Source of the DNA: Cytobacillus eiseniae
GTDB taxonomy: Bacteria; Bacillota; Bacilli; Bacillales; Cytobacillaceae
Direction of reading: 5' to 3'
Assembly: GCF_017874625.1 (NCBI RefSeq)
Contig: NZ_JAGIKZ010000001.1
Location: 248,001 to 312,000, forward strand
DNA: 64,000 bases
Every line of letters starts with the position of its first letter. Positions within the stretch are counted from its first letter, which is position 1. Made by a program: the position numbers and the translations under genes. The notes beneath the pieces are model-generated. The model ran no database searches and was not told the origin of the DNA. It saw only the letters and a list, made by a program, of their open reading frames with translations. This document shows, piece by piece, positions 1-9,085 of the stretch.

Positions 1-366
1 GACAAAAAAGTCGCCTTATGTGTGGATACATCATCAGGCGACGTTCAAAAAATCCTCATCAATAATATTGTAAAGCTTTTCGAACAATTAAAACCAGATA
101 CACTCCTCGTTCAAGCTGATTTTAAAATAAGAAGCATTACACCAGTGAAGAGTGATACAATTACGTATTATACACATGGGAAAGCGTCCTATACACTAGT
201 GCTAGAATGGGCAGAGGAACAAAAATTAGATACTCTGTTTTATATAACGGATGTAACAGGCTTTATTTCAGAAGAAATAAATAGTGTACAGTATGAATTG
301 TTTTGGCTTGTTCCGGCTGATTTTACCCCGCATGTTCCTTTTGGGAAAATTATTAAAGTAGCATAA
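1..366 (+). CDS. VWA-like domain protein, DUF2201 type (C-terminal part)
   Basis: The reading frame is open from base 1, so the true start lies upstream of the window and only about 121 C-terminal residues are present. They begin with a beta strand running into VDTSSG, the position of the metal-binding DxSxS of VWA-like folds. Two further strands follow (DTLLVQADFKI and DTLFYITDVTG), then a last segment containing PFGKIIKV. This is the layout of the C-terminal VWA-like domain of DUF2201 predicted metal-dependent peptidases. The N-terminal peptidase-like part is not visible. These proteins often accompany MoxR-type ATPases, but the partner would be outside the window. Confidence 0.7.
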   Translation, partial: DKKVALCVDTSSGDVQKILINNIVKLFEQLKPDTLLVQADFKIRSITPVKSDTITYYTHGKASYTLVLEWAEEQKLDTLFYITDVTGFISEEINSVQYELFWLVPADFTPHVPFGKIIKVA

Positions 367-368
367 TC

Positions 369-407
369 GAATAGATCCCTTCACACCGTTCGTGGGGGAT
401 CTATTCG
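369..407. terminator. Stem-loop between convergent genes
   Basis: Perfect arms CGAATAGATCCC and GGGATCTATTCG enclose a loop of about 15 bases. It sits just after the VWA-like gene stop and just after the stop of the convergent fusion gene. The U-tracts are poor on both sides, so termination efficiency is uncertain. Confidence 0.6.
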
Positions 408-409
408 TA

Positions 410-1996
410 TCATTTATTTAGTTCATGTAGTTGTTTACTAACATACTTCTTATAATTTAAATGCCATTTTCTAAATTTATTCCACGCTTTTTCGAAGTCT
501 GGTTGAATGATTGATAGCTGTACCCAGCCTCTGTTAGCTAAATAGGCACTTTTATAATGCAATTCAAAACCCGAAAGTTCAGCATCCTCGGCCATATACG
601 GAAAATGATCGTTTCCTTGCAATGTAACGATCATTGGATAACCTTCAGCTGTTAAAAAAGCCAGTTCATTGTCTCGTTCAACTTCGAGTAATTGGTTATA
701 ACGATTTTGTAACTCTGTGTACCGAACATCATTTTCATAAGCATTTAATGCCTGTTCAAAGCTTTTTAAAAGCTGGGAAGAGTAGGTAAATGGAATATTA
801 TCATTTGCGTATAAGCCTAGATCCATGTAACTTGGTAAGCTTTTGCTCACACCAACGATATGATTTGAAAAAACGATGGCAATTCCACTCATCGTACCTA
901 CTGCTTTTCCACTGACAGCTGTAGCTAAATAAACATTTGAAAGAGAAAAAGGAAGGGCGCCAAAAGAACTTACACAGTCAACACATAGTTTGACTTGATA
1001 TCTTTCACATAGTTCCTGCACCGTCCTCAGCCGATTCAGCATGCCAGTTGAGGTTTCACCATGTGCCATTAATAACCATTCATACTCCTCATTTGCCAAT
1101 TCCGCAGCAATTTGATCATAAGAAAAGGAATTGCCCCATTCGTATGCTAATACATTATACCGGAGTGCCCATCTATCTGCTTGAGCCTTTAATCTTTCCC
1201 CAAATGCCCCGTTAGTAAGAATAAGGCCTTTCCCTTTCAAACGGCTAATTTGCGCAATCATGGCCTCATTTGCAAGTGTTCCACTTCCAGCCAATAAATG
1301 AATATATTTTGCTTTGCTCATTTCTTGAAGTCGATCCTTCACTCTTCTTAATGAGACAGAGAAATCATAGGAGCGGTGTGAAATCGGCTCTTCTATTAAT
1401 GCTTTTCGAATTTCCTCTGTTAATTGAACGGGACCAGGGAAGAATGAGTGACTTTTTTGTTTCAATCTTGCTGCAACTGATTGCTCGTAACGCTCCCTTG
1501 TGAGCATCATTGGGATGAATTGTGCATCGTCTGTGCCTACTGGTGGAGCAAAGGCAGTAAATCCCATTTGATCATATAATTTTTGCTCGCGTACAGTACC
1601 AGAAATAACTGCAGCACTATACCCTTTTTTATAAGCGTAATCTGATAATGCACCAGTGAGCATGAAAAAGACACGTCCATTGCGGTGCTCTTTACGAACG
1701 GCAAGCAATCGAATTTCGCACAGTTTCCCTGTTAAAGCATTCTCAGGTAGATAAGGTTCAACAGGACCTAGTTTTTTATCTAATGAAAAGGGGCGTTGAT
1801 CACGTATAGCAATCATTCCAGCAAGCTCCTCATCCTTTAGAACAATTATATATTGATTTTCACTATGAAATGGATCCACACGAATCCCATTTGGATCAGG
1901 CTCATGCTGTGGGATTTCTTCGACAAATGTTTCATAGTTTAATTTAGCGATTTCTGCAAATTCCTTTTCAGTACGTGCAATTTTACACCAATACAT
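410..1996 (-). CDS. GNAT-like acyltransferase fused to class V aminotransferase
   Basis: A 528-residue two-domain protein. Residues about 1-170 look like a GNAT acyltransferase fold: a conserved strand CEIRLLAVRKEHR, then a helix and a MGF motif near the domain end, with resemblance to N-acyl amino-acid or homoserine-lactone synthase-like GNATs. Residues about 183-525 are a fold-type I, class V PLP aminotransferase. Visible landmarks are FFPGPVQL near its start, GSGTLANEAM, the CVDCVSSFGALP strand, and SGKAVG with the probable PLP lysine. The relatives are serine/alanine-glyoxylate aminotransferases. The start has an AGAGGT ribosome site. The substrate is unknown. The fusion suggests that an amino group is made or removed and then acylated, or the reverse; that is inference. 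Confidence 0.75.
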   Translation of the reverse strand: MYWCKIARTEKEFAEIAKLNYETFVEEIPQHEPDPNGIRVDPFHSENQYIIVLKDEELAGMIAIRDQRPFSLDKKLGPVEPYLPENALTGKLCEIRLLAVRKEHRNGRVFFMLTGALSDYAYKKGYSAAVISGTVREQKLYDQMGFTAFAPPVGTDDAQFIPMMLTRERYEQSVAARLKQKSHSFFPGPVQLTEEIRKALIEEPISHRSYDFSVSLRRVKDRLQEMSKAKYIHLLAGSGTLANEAMIAQISRLKGKGLILTNGAFGERLKAQADRWALRYNVLAYEWGNSFSYDQIAAELANEEYEWLLMAHGETSTGMLNRLRTVQELCERYQVKLCVDCVSSFGALPFSLSNVYLATAVSGKAVGTMSGIAIVFSNHIVGVSKSLPSYMDLGLYANDNIPFTYSSQLLKSFEQALNAYENDVRYTELQNRYNQLLEVERDNELAFLTAEGYPMIVTLQGNDHFPYMAEDAELSGFELHYKSAYLANRGWVQLSIIQPDFEKAWNKFRKWHLNYKKYVSKQLHELNK

Positions 1997-2260
1997 GCTT
2001 AAAACCTCTCTTTATTAAGTGAAACTACATATATAGGGAGTCTTTATGAAATGTTTAAAACGGTAAAGAATCTTGCAAGACCTATATATCTGTATTAAAA
2101 ATGTGGAATGGTTAAACCCTATTTTCGCATAATAAGTGATTTTAGGAAATACCTTTCTCCTAATAATGGAAATCTATTATCATCTTATGACGAAAGACCT
2201 ATTGAATTAAATAAATGGAATATTTATAATTATCAGTATATTTATAGAAGGGGGAAAGCT

Positions 2261-3496
2261 ATGTCTTTAACAAAAAAGATTCTTATAGGTATGGGTTTAG
2301 GAATAGTCGTTGGATTAATCTTTAACTTAGCAATACCCGGATTTTTCGATACAGTCAATTCATATGTATTCGTGCCATTAGGGAAAATATTTGTCAATCT
2401 AATTAAAATGCTTGTTGTCCCAATTGTTGTTGTTTCATTGATTTTAGGTACAGCAGGGATAAGTGATCCGAAGAAACTTGGACGTATTGGATTTAAAACG
2501 GTTTCATTTTTTCTTATTACAACTGCACTGGCAATAATTTTAGCCATTGGATTAGCATTAATCATTCAGCCAGGCTCTGGAGAATTTCAGTTAGATGGGG
2601 CTAGTTTTGAAGCAACTGAAGCTCCGCCTGTAATCGATACCTTATTAAACATGATCCCGACTAACCCTATTAATGCAATGGCACAGGAATCAATGCTTCA
2701 GATTATTGTTTTCTCGATTTTTATTGGTTATGCGATTGCAAGGCTTGGAACAAAAGTTGATGGCATCGTCCGTTTGATCGAACAGGCAAATGATGTGTTA
2801 ATGTATCTCGTAAATGTTGTCATGAAATTTGCTCCTTATGGTGCATTTGCATTGATTGCAACTGCCATTGGAGGTCAAGGGTTTAGTGCTATTATGGCAA
2901 TGGGTAAATATATGTTTGTCGTATTATTTGTTTTATTACTCCATTTAGTTTTTGTTTATGGTTCAGCTCTTACCTTCATTGGAAAAATGAATCCCATCAA
3001 ATTTCTGAAAGGATTTTCTCCAGCAATGATTGTTGCATTCAGTACATCAAGCAGTAATGCGACTTTACCAATTTCAATGAAAGCAGCACAGAATAGTTTA
3101 AACGTTTCGAAAACAGTTAGTGGTTTCGTACAGCCGTTAGGAGCAACTATTAATATGGATGGTACGGCGATTATGCAGGGAGTTGCAACGGTCTTTATTG
3201 CCCAAATTGTAGGTGGCAATTTAACCATTGGTCAGATGCTAACTGTACTGTTAACGGCTACACTTGCTAGTATTGGCACTGCTGGTGTCCCAGGTGTCGG
3301 CTTAATCATGTTATCAATGGTATTAACTTCAGTTGGATTGCCTGTAGAAGCAATCGCATTAATTCTCGGGGTTGACCGATTACTTGATATGTGCCGAACG
3401 ACTGTTAATATTACCGGGGATGCAGTATGTGCGGTCATTGTAGAAAGGACGGAAGGGGCGAACAGTGCTTTAGAGAAGGAGGAGATCAGTGCATAA
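2261..3496 (+). CDS. Dicarboxylate/glutamate:cation symporter (DAACS family)
   Basis: A 411-residue secondary transporter that probably imports glutamate, aspartate or C4-dicarboxylates with H+ or Na+. Visible family motifs are the serine-rich hairpin STSSSNATLPIS, the GATINMDGTAI segment of TM7, the second re-entrant loop AGVPGVGLIM, and the TM8 motif DRLLDMCRTTVNITGD. Length and hydrophobicity fit the family. I chose the ATG at 2261 because AGAAGGGGGAAAG lies just upstream and the protein then begins with the usual short N-terminus; the frame stays open about 50 codons further upstream without a good ribosome site. It is monocistronic and ends with a terminator. The exact substrate cannot be told from sequence. 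Confidence 0.88.
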   Translation: MSLTKKILIGMGLGIVVGLIFNLAIPGFFDTVNSYVFVPLGKIFVNLIKMLVVPIVVVSLILGTAGISDPKKLGRIGFKTVSFFLITTALAIILAIGLALIIQPGSGEFQLDGASFEATEAPPVIDTLLNMIPTNPINAMAQESMLQIIVFSIFIGYAIARLGTKVDGIVRLIEQANDVLMYLVNVVMKFAPYGAFALIATAIGGQGFSAIMAMGKYMFVVLFVLLLHLVFVYGSALTFIGKMNPIKFLKGFSPAMIVAFSTSSSNATLPISMKAAQNSLNVSKTVSGFVQPLGATINMDGTAIMQGVATVFIAQIVGGNLTIGQMLTVLLTATLASIGTAGVPGVGLIMLSMVLTSVGLPVEAIALILGVDRLLDMCRTTVNITGDAVCAVIVERTEGANSALEKEEISA

Positions 3497-3510
3497 GTGA
3501 TAGAGAAAAG

Positions 3511-3547
3511 ATGAAAAAGGAGATTGATAATCAATCTTCTTTTTCAT
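3511..3547 (+). terminator. Rho-independent terminator of the symporter gene
   Basis: Arms ATGAAAAAGGAGATTGAT and ATCAATCTTCTTTTTCAT pair with one mismatch and a very small loop. They lie directly after the symporter stop. Confidence 0.7.
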
Positions 3548-3654
3548 GTCTCGACAAATTTAAAAAGAGAATTTTACCTGAATAAATGTCAAAATCAACT
3601 ACTTGCAAGTCTGCTTTATTTTTGTATAATTAACATATTGAATTTTATATGAAA

Positions 3655-3780
3655 TGTTTTCTAGGGTTCCGCAGTTTATACTGGTCTGGTCCGAGAGAAA
3701 ACTCACAGTATTGCTGTGTCACGGAAGGATAAAAGCCTGGGAGATGACTGTTTAAACAGAAATCTTCTAGGCTTTTTTTG
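3655..3780 (+). promoter_or_regulatory. Guanidine-I riboswitch (ykkC class) with terminator
   Basis: The sequence carries the hallmark blocks of the ykkC/guanidine-I aptamer in order: CTAGGGTTCCG, TGGTCCGAGAGAAAAC, ACGGAAGGATAAAAGCCTGGGAGA. The last block doubles as the left arm of a terminator whose right arm is ATCTTCTAGGC followed by a run of T (3763-3780). Guanidinium binding in this class stabilises the aptamer and prevents the terminator. It lies about 50 bases ahead of two SMR exporter genes, the classic target of the class. Confidence 0.96.
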
Positions 3781-3832
3781 TTTTTCTAGGGATTCTATAT
3801 GATGAAATAATTCACAAAAAGGAGAGGGAAAG

Positions 3833-4174
3833 ATGACTTGGTTGAAAGTATTTATCGCTGCATTTTTTGAAGTGTTTTGGGTGATTGGGTTAAAACATGC
3901 TGATCAATGGTGGGAATGGATCGTGACAATTATTTCTATTATTATTAGCTTTTATCTAATGATAATGGCAGGGAAAAAGTTACCTGTAGGCACTGTATAC
4001 GCTGTTTTTGTTGGGATGGGAACAGCTGGAACGATTCTTTCTGAGATTCTCTTCTTTAATGAGCCATTAAGGATTTCCAAATTAATCTTAGTCGCAGTCC
4101 TATTGATTGGGGTTCTCGGATTAAAGTTAGTATCGGAAGAAAAGGAAATTGAAGCAGAAGGAGGGGAGGGATAA
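3833..4174 (+). CDS. ykkC: Guanidinium exporter SMR subunit (YkkC-like)
   Basis: A 113-residue protein of the small multidrug resistance family with four predicted membrane helices. The essential membrane glutamate is at position 13 ([14 protein letters not shown]). The charged tail after TM4 ([13 protein letters not shown]) resembles the tail of one partner in paired SMR systems. The stop overlaps the next start as TAATG, so the two products are probably translationally coupled and assemble as a heterodimer. The guanidine-I riboswitch directly upstream points to guanidinium export rather than broad drug efflux. A GGAGAGGG ribosome site precedes the start. Confidence 0.9.
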   Translation: MTWLKVFIAAFFEVFWVIGLKHADQWWEWIVTIISIIISFYLMIMAGKKLPVGTVYAVFVGMGTAGTILSEILFFNEPLRISKLILVAVLLIGVLGLKLVSEEKEIEAEGGEG

Positions 4175-4488
4175 TGAGCTGGACATATCTTGTACTTGCA
4201 GGCATATTTGAAATGATCGGTGTTGCTATGATCAATAGTTTGCATAAAAATCGAAATTGGCAATCACTCATCCTTATGCTAGTTGGCTTTGGGCTCAGTT
4301 TTTTATTTCTTGCTCTTGCAATGGAAACATTGCCAATGGGAACTGCCTATGCTATTTGGACAGGAATTGGTGCTTCAGGTGGGGCAATTCTTGGAATGGT
4401 ATTATATGGTGAACCTAAGGATTGGAAACGAATTCTCTTCATTTCAATGGTATTAGGATCAGCCATTGGGTTGAAGCTAATTTCTTAG
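4174..4488 (+). CDS. ykkD: Guanidinium exporter SMR subunit (YkkD-like)
   Basis: A 104-residue four-helix SMR protein, partner of the preceding gene. Glutamate 13 is conserved (LAGIFEMIGVAMIN), and the TM3 region MGTAYAIWTGIGASGG is typical of the family. It starts inside the stop of the upstream gene (TAATG) and has no separate promoter. It has almost no tail beyond TM4, matching the asymmetry between YkkC and YkkD in B. subtilis. Together they should form a drug/proton antiporter-type guanidinium exporter in the cytoplasmic membrane. No clear terminator follows; a 700-bp gene-free stretch with repeats begins here. Confidence 0.9.
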   Translation: MSWTYLVLAGIFEMIGVAMINSLHKNRNWQSLILMLVGFGLSFLFLALAMETLPMGTAYAIWTGIGASGGAILGMVLYGEPKDWKRILFISMVLGSAIGLKLIS

Positions 4489-4586
4489 AACTAATAGTTC
4501 ATTCATTCATGCTGTGAATAGCGATCCATCATAAATAAGGAACAAACCAAAATGGATTGCTACAAATCTTTCGTAATTGTGTAATT

Positions 4587-4773
4587 AATAGGACTCCTGT
4601 TCCGCTATTAGCAAAAATAATTGTACTTTTGCATTGTTATCGGACATACATTCCGTTATTTGTCTGAAAGGGAGTTGTTTTCTCTTGATTATTGGCAAAT
4701 AACGTACCCAGTGTCCGAAAACTCTCCAAAATAGCCTAATTTAAGTTCATAACGTACCTGGTGTCCGCAAAAT
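4587..4773. repeat. Array A of short palindromic repeats (GGAC/GTCC core)
   Basis: In the 708-bp gap between ykkD and the chemotaxis receptor, four imperfect palindromes of about 23-26 bp recur at roughly 4587, 4637, 4696 and 4748. They share the form AATA-GGAC-NNNN-GTTCCG-TTATT, for example CGGACATACATTCCGTTATT and AACGTACCCAGTGTCCG. Start-to-start spacing is 50-59 bp and the intervening sequences are unrelated. A decayed unit may lie near 4533. I see no gene in 4489-5196. Confidence 0.7.
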
Positions 4774-4831
4774 AGGTTGAAACGAAATGAAATAGAATCA
4801 TGCTAATATGGAATAGAATAAAACAAGTAGT

Positions 4832-4868
4832 ACGCATGGATGTCTATACTAATCCATGCGTTTTAGCG
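4832..4868 (+). terminator. Orphan terminator-like stem-loop
   Basis: Arms ACGCATGGAT and ATCCATGCGT are perfectly complementary around an 11-base loop, followed by a T-rich stretch. It lies 340 bp after ykkD with no other gene nearby, so it could end a long ykkCD transcript or a non-coding RNA. The rest of the gap up to 5196 shows nothing I recognise. Confidence 0.5.
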
Positions 4869-5196
4869 CTTTTTTACACATTTTCCCATATTATCAGAAC
4901 TATTTAACAAATGATCTCGAGCTTTTTTTTGATGAAACATCCTCGCAATCTCTCTATTCGAACATGCTGCGATAAACTCAGAAATAAATATACGGCTAGA
5001 AATTCGGTAGGATCTGTTTCCTCCTAGAATACAGCTAGAGATTGATTCAAATTGAACTTTCAGTTTTTTTGAATAGCACTTAAGATTGCGACTATTAATT
5101 TTTCTATAAAAACTTCACACTTTAGACCGATAAAAGAGAAATATGAGTTCTTACATAGTACCTACGATTTCTATATCTTTGTAAAAGGAGTGTTAA

Positions 5197-6885
5197 ATGT
5201 TGCGCATCAAAACACGACTCATCACGATTCTCTCGATTTTAACAATGACAATTATTGGTTTAGGAAGTTTTGCAGTTTATATTATTAATACAACAATTAA
5301 TCAAAATCAACTATTAAAAGATGAAATGGAACTTCAAAAAAGTGTCTTAAAGATTCAATTTAATTTAGCAGGTCTCTCTAATGATGAAAGAGCATTAATT
5401 ATTACAGGTGAAGAGCAGTATAAAAATGGGATACAAAACAAAACAGCTGAAATTAAAAAAAATCTAGAAGAAGCAAAGACTCTAGATACAGAAAAAAAGT
5501 TTGCTACCTATATTTCAGAACTTGAACAAAGCTTTAATGAGTTTTGGCAGGTAAATCAGCAAGTGCTGAAAACTTTTGTAACGGATCCTTCTAGGGCTAG
5601 ATCAATCCACTTTGGAGAAGAGAGAACATTAAGAAAAGAGATATTAGATCCCGCTGTAGCTGATTTAGTAGCTGTGCTTAACGCAGATGTGGAACAATTA
5701 ACGGCTACGATCGAGGAAAGAGGTAAAAATAGTCAAGCTGGATTGTTAATCGTTACAATAGTGACAACAATCAGTGGTGTGATATTAGGTATTCTATTAT
5801 TACGGGCAATTCTGATCCCGCTTGGGAAATTCAATAATCAATTGCGGGAAATTGCTAATGGGGAAGCGGATTTAACCAAACGTGTGCATATTAAAGGCAA
5901 GAATGAGTATGTGGAATTAGCTCATTCATTTAATTTATTCGTTGAATCTTTAAGGGGAATTATGAAACAGGTTGGCAATTCATCCGAACAAGTGGCGGCA
6001 TCTTCTGAGGAGCTGACAGCAAGTGCTGAGCAATCAAAAGTAACTTCTAGTCAAGTGTCTGATTCAATGCAGGAAATTGTCGATAATAATAAACAGCAAA
6101 ATGAGTTAATGGAAAACAGCTTACATGTGGTAAGGGATTCCCTAGATGACTTAAGAGCAGTTACATTAAGTGCATCAAAGGTTGCAGACGTTTCTGCTTT
6201 GATGAAGACTCAAGCAGAAAATGGGACAGAAGCAATAGAAAAAGTAGTAGAGCAAATGGAAAACATCGAGAAGTCTGTTAGTTTGACCGGTGCGGGTGTG
6301 CAATCTTTAGTAACTAGTGTCCATGAAATTAAAGAAATCTCTTCACTTATTACCGATATATCAAACCAAACAAATTTACTTGCATTAAATGCGGCTATTG
6401 AAGCGGCAAGAGCAGGTGAGCATGGCAAGGGGTTTGCCGTAGTTGCAGAAGAAGTTAGAAAACTAGCTGGTCAAACTAGCACATCATCTGTTCAAATACA
6501 AGGTTTGGTAGATGTCATTGAAAATGAATCAAATGAGACGGTTAGCAATATTCAGTATGTGAAAGACAATGTCATTTCTGGCATGAATTTATCAGAGACA
6601 ACAAGGAGTAATTTTAAAGAAATTCTCGATTCCATTGAACAGGTTACAAATCAAATTCATGAAATTGCAGAGGCTTCACGTCAAGTTACTTCAGGATTTA
6701 GCGTGGTTCAAGAATCTATTGAAGATGTAACGAAGGGAACTAAGGAAACAGTTGTTAGTACAGAAAGCATTTCTGCAGCTACTGAAGAACAATTAGCAAC
6801 GATGGAAGAAGTAACGTTTGCAACTACAGCATTAGCTAATTTAGCAGAAGAATTGCAAACAATGATTTCTAGATTTAAAGTGTAA
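5197..6885 (+). CDS. Methyl-accepting chemotaxis protein
   Basis: A 562-residue transmembrane chemoreceptor. TM1 is at about residues 9-31. An extracellular helical domain of about 150 residues follows, most like a CHASE3 or four-helix-bundle sensor. TM2 is at about 185-207, then a HAMP region. The long cytoplasmic coiled coil carries the hallmark signalling hairpin [20 protein letters not shown] near residue 395. It should form dimers that control CheA through CheW and be methylated by CheR and demethylated by CheB. No CheR-binding pentapeptide is seen at the C-terminus. AAAGGAG precedes the start. The ligand is unknown, and it is a single-gene unit closed by a terminator. Confidence 0.93.
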   Translation: MLRIKTRLITILSILTMTIIGLGSFAVYIINTTINQNQLLKDEMELQKSVLKIQFNLAGLSNDERALIITGEEQYKNGIQNKTAEIKKNLEEAKTLDTEKKFATYISELEQSFNEFWQVNQQVLKTFVTDPSRARSIHFGEERTLRKEILDPAVADLVAVLNADVEQLTATIEERGKNSQAGLLIVTIVTTISGVILGILLLRAILIPLGKFNNQLREIANGEADLTKRVHIKGKNEYVELAHSFNLFVESLRGIMKQVGNSSEQVAASSEELTASAEQSKVTSSQVSDSMQEIVDNNKQQNELMENSLHVVRDSLDDLRAVTLSASKVADVSALMKTQAENGTEAIEKVVEQMENIEKSVSLTGAGVQSLVTSVHEIKEISSLITDISNQTNLLALNAAIEAARAGEHGKGFAVVAEEVRKLAGQTSTSSVQIQGLVDVIENESNETVSNIQYVKDNVISGMNLSETTRSNFKEILDSIEQVTNQIHEIAEASRQVTSGFSVVQESIEDVTKGTKETVVSTESISAATEEQLATMEEVTFATTALANLAEELQTMISRFKV

Positions 6886-6938
6886 TTGGAAGTGTAAAAT
6901 TGGATTTCGAGAGAGAAAGTTGATTGCCTTAGATATAA

Positions 6939-6976
6939 CCCAAGTGTGTTGTCATTTCAGCATGCTTGGGTTTTTT
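6939..6976 (+). terminator. Rho-independent terminator of the chemoreceptor gene
   Basis: Arms CCCAAGTGTG and CATGCTTGGG (one mismatch) are followed by TTTTTT, about 50 bases after the stop. Confidence 0.85.
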
Positions 6977-7128
6977 GTTTGGTAATATGTAGGTACAAAT
7001 GGATGTTTTAGATCGTCTGCTTTTTTTGAACAAGAAAATATCAGAATAACGAATTTCCTGTTATACTATTAAATATAATACGTATTCAAAATGATAAATT
7101 TTAGAAATCAGTATAAGGAAGGTACTCT

Positions 7129-8301
7129 ATGTCACTGGAAAATGAAAATATTACAAGAATACATTTAGACAATAAAGAATACATACTAGTCGGCACTGCA
7201 CACGTATCTAAGCATAGCGCAGAACTTGTGAAAGAAGTGATTGAAGCGGAAAAACCTGATTCTGTATGTATTGAATTGGATGAACAACGCTATAAGTCAA
7301 TTACTGAAGGTAACAAGTGGAAAGAAATGGATATTTTTCAGGTGATTAAAGAAAAGAAAGCTACTCTGCTTCTGATGAATCTAGCTATCTCGTCCTTTCA
7401 AAATCGAATGGCAAAGCAATTTGGAATCAATGCAGGGCAGGAAATGATCCAGGGAATTGAATCAGCAAAAGAAGTAGGAGCAGATCTTGTATTTGCTGAC
7501 CGTAATATCCAAATTACCTTTTCGCGTATTTGGGGTGGGATTGGTTTAAAGGGCAAATCAATGCTATTAGCTCAAGTAATTGCCAGCATCTTCAGTAAGG
7601 AGAGCATTTCAGAAGAAGAACTGGAAAAAATTAAGAATCAAGATACGATTAATGCAATTTTAAATGAATTTACAGAAGTATTTCCAAAATTAAAGAAGCC
7701 ATTAATTGATGAGCGTGATCAATATTTATCCCAGAAGATTAAGGATGCACCAGGAAAAAAGATTGTAGCTGTATTAGGTGCTGCACATGTACCTGGGATA
7801 AAGGAAGAAATAAAAAAAGAGCATAATTTAGCAAGCTTAAATGAACTGCCACCTAAATCAAAGCTACCGAAAATCATTGGTTGGTCAATCCCAATTTTTA
7901 TTATCGCACTTATTGCCTATACTTTCATTTCTAACCCTTCAGCAGGGCTTCAGCAAACGATTAGCTGGGTGCTTTGGAATGGTTCTCTTTCTGCAATTGG
8001 AACAGCGATCGCACTAGGACATCCACTAGCAATCGTCACTGCTTTTATTGCCGCACCAATTACATCGTTGAATCCATTGCTGGCAGCTGGGTGGTTTGTT
8101 GGATTTGTTCAAGCCTTTTTTAGCAGGCCGAATGTTAGTGATTTCGAAACATTGGCTGAGGACGTATTTAATGTGAAGGGCTTTTGGAAGAATAAAGTAA
8201 CTAGAGTACTATTAGTTATTGTTTTGGCAAATATCGGAAGTTCAATTGGTACATTTGTTGGTGGAGCAGATGTTATACGATTATTCTTAGAACATTTATA
8301 A
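7129..8301 (+). CDS. TraB/PrgY-family membrane protein
   Basis: A 390-residue protein of the TraB (pheromone shutdown, PrgY-like) family. The N-terminal half has the family signature VGTAHVSKHSAELVKEVI and IELDEQRY. A second GAAHVPGI motif near residue 220 provides the other conserved histidine of the Tiki/TraB fold, which is related to EreA/ChaN hydrolases. The C-terminal 130 residues contain three or four membrane helices. In enterococci, relatives reduce pheromone activity; in bacilli the role is unknown, and membrane-linked peptide degradation is a reasonable inference. GGAAGG precedes the start. It is a single gene with its own terminator. Confidence 0.85.
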   Translation: MSLENENITRIHLDNKEYILVGTAHVSKHSAELVKEVIEAEKPDSVCIELDEQRYKSITEGNKWKEMDIFQVIKEKKATLLLMNLAISSFQNRMAKQFGINAGQEMIQGIESAKEVGADLVFADRNIQITFSRIWGGIGLKGKSMLLAQVIASIFSKESISEEELEKIKNQDTINAILNEFTEVFPKLKKPLIDERDQYLSQKIKDAPGKKIVAVLGAAHVPGIKEEIKKEHNLASLNELPPKSKLPKIIGWSIPIFIIALIAYTFISNPSAGLQQTISWVLWNGSLSAIGTAIALGHPLAIVTAFIAAPITSLNPLLAAGWFVGFVQAFFSRPNVSDFETLAEDVFNVKGFWKNKVTRVLLVIVLANIGSSIGTFVGGADVIRLFLEHL

Positions 8302-8351
8302 TATGATATATAAAAGGTTGTAACAGAAAGTAATGAAAAGTGTTAAATAAA

Positions 8352-8394
8352 AACGGATGTTCTCTATTAGCAATGGATAACATCCATTTTTTTT
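8352..8394 (+). terminator. Rho-independent terminator of the TraB gene
   Basis: GGATGTT pairs with AACATCC and is followed by a run of T at 8387-8394. Confidence 0.8.
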
Positions 8395-8541
8395 GAATAA
8401 TGATCTGGATCGATTCTCTAGCATAGTCTATAGATAAGAATTGTTTTTAGAAAATTTTTAAAAGTAATTGATGGGGGTAGGATTCTTACATCTTCATGTG
8501 TAATATTAATAATACAATAGTTTTTTTACAGGAGGGAGAAT

Positions 8542-8766
8542 ATGACTGGAACTATTGCAGTTATTATGGTTTTTTCGATACCAATCATCGCGATCGTTAC
8601 TGACCATTTTCAAAAGCAATCCAAAATGAAGCATAAGATGATTCAAGATGAACTGGAACTTGAAAAGCTGAAGCATGAAAATTTTCTAATTGAAACACAG
8701 AAAATGAAAATGGAGCTTAATCAAATGCTAATTGAAGACAATAAAGATCACTCCAAGTTAATGTAA
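8542..8766 (+). CDS. Small membrane-anchored coiled-coil protein
   Basis: A 74-residue protein of unknown function. One membrane helix occupies residues 3-20. The rest (about 24-74) is a highly charged, heptad-like helix rich in K, E, M and L that would lie in the cytoplasm. A strong GGAGGGAG ribosome site supports the start, and a long terminator hairpin closes the unit. The topology recalls PspB (a short TM plus a coiled coil that recruits a partner), but there is no sequence match I can vouch for and no psp gene nearby. Confidence 0.7.
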   Translation: MTGTIAVIMVFSIPIIAIVTDHFQKQSKMKHKMIQDELELEKLKHENFLIETQKMKMELNQMLIEDNKDHSKLM

Positions 8767-8783
8767 GTTTATCGAATTTCAAG

Positions 8784-8850
8784 AAAAAAACGATAGCCAG
8801 ATGAAGGAGACACTCTCATAAAATGTCCTTCACTCGGATATCGTTTTTTT
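8784..8850 (+). terminator. Long rho-independent terminator
   Basis: An extended stem: ACGATAGCC and GATGAAGGA on the left pair with TCCTTCACTC and GGATATCGT on the right, followed by TTTTTTT. The convergent ywbE gene ends just beyond. Confidence 0.8.
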
Positions 8851-8887
8851 ATATGAGTAACATGTAACTGCAGTTCACTTTTGGCCG

Positions 8888-9085
8888 TTATTTTCCATGT
8901 ATTGCTTTTACACGTCCAACCTGACCGTCCGTTAGTCTAACTTTGATGCCATGAGGATGTGTTGGTGATTTGGTAAGAATATCCTTTACAACCCCACTAG
9001 TCAATTTTCCAGTTTTTTGATCAGCTTTTAAGACAATATCGACAGTGACTCCTGCCGACAGATCTTTCCGTGTTTGTCCATTCAT
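8888..9085 (-). CDS. ywbE: YwbE family protein
   Basis: A 65-residue protein matching the YwbE family (DUF2196). It consists of N-terminal MNGQ-RKDLSAG, a central VDIVLKADQKTGKLTSG, and the C-terminal HPHGIKVRL-DGQVGRV segment that defines the family. Such proteins look like a compact SH3/KOW-like beta barrel, which would fit nucleic acid or ribosome contact, but no function is established. The start codon overlaps the stop of the upstream 64-codon gene as TGATG, indicating translational coupling. Confidence 0.9.
   Translation of the reverse strand: MNGQTRKDLSAGVTVDIVLKADQKTGKLTSGVVKDILTKSPTHPHGIKVRLTDGQVGRVKAIHGK

Noticed and set aside
2108-2260. N-terminal extension of the symporter gene
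   Set aside because: The extension is polar and AT-rich with no ribosome site, while ATG 2261 has a clear one and gives the family N-terminus.
5015-5190. Possible small gene or RNA before the chemoreceptor
   Set aside because: No frame with a ribosome site and no strong stem was found; only the ribosome site of the receptor gene is convincing.
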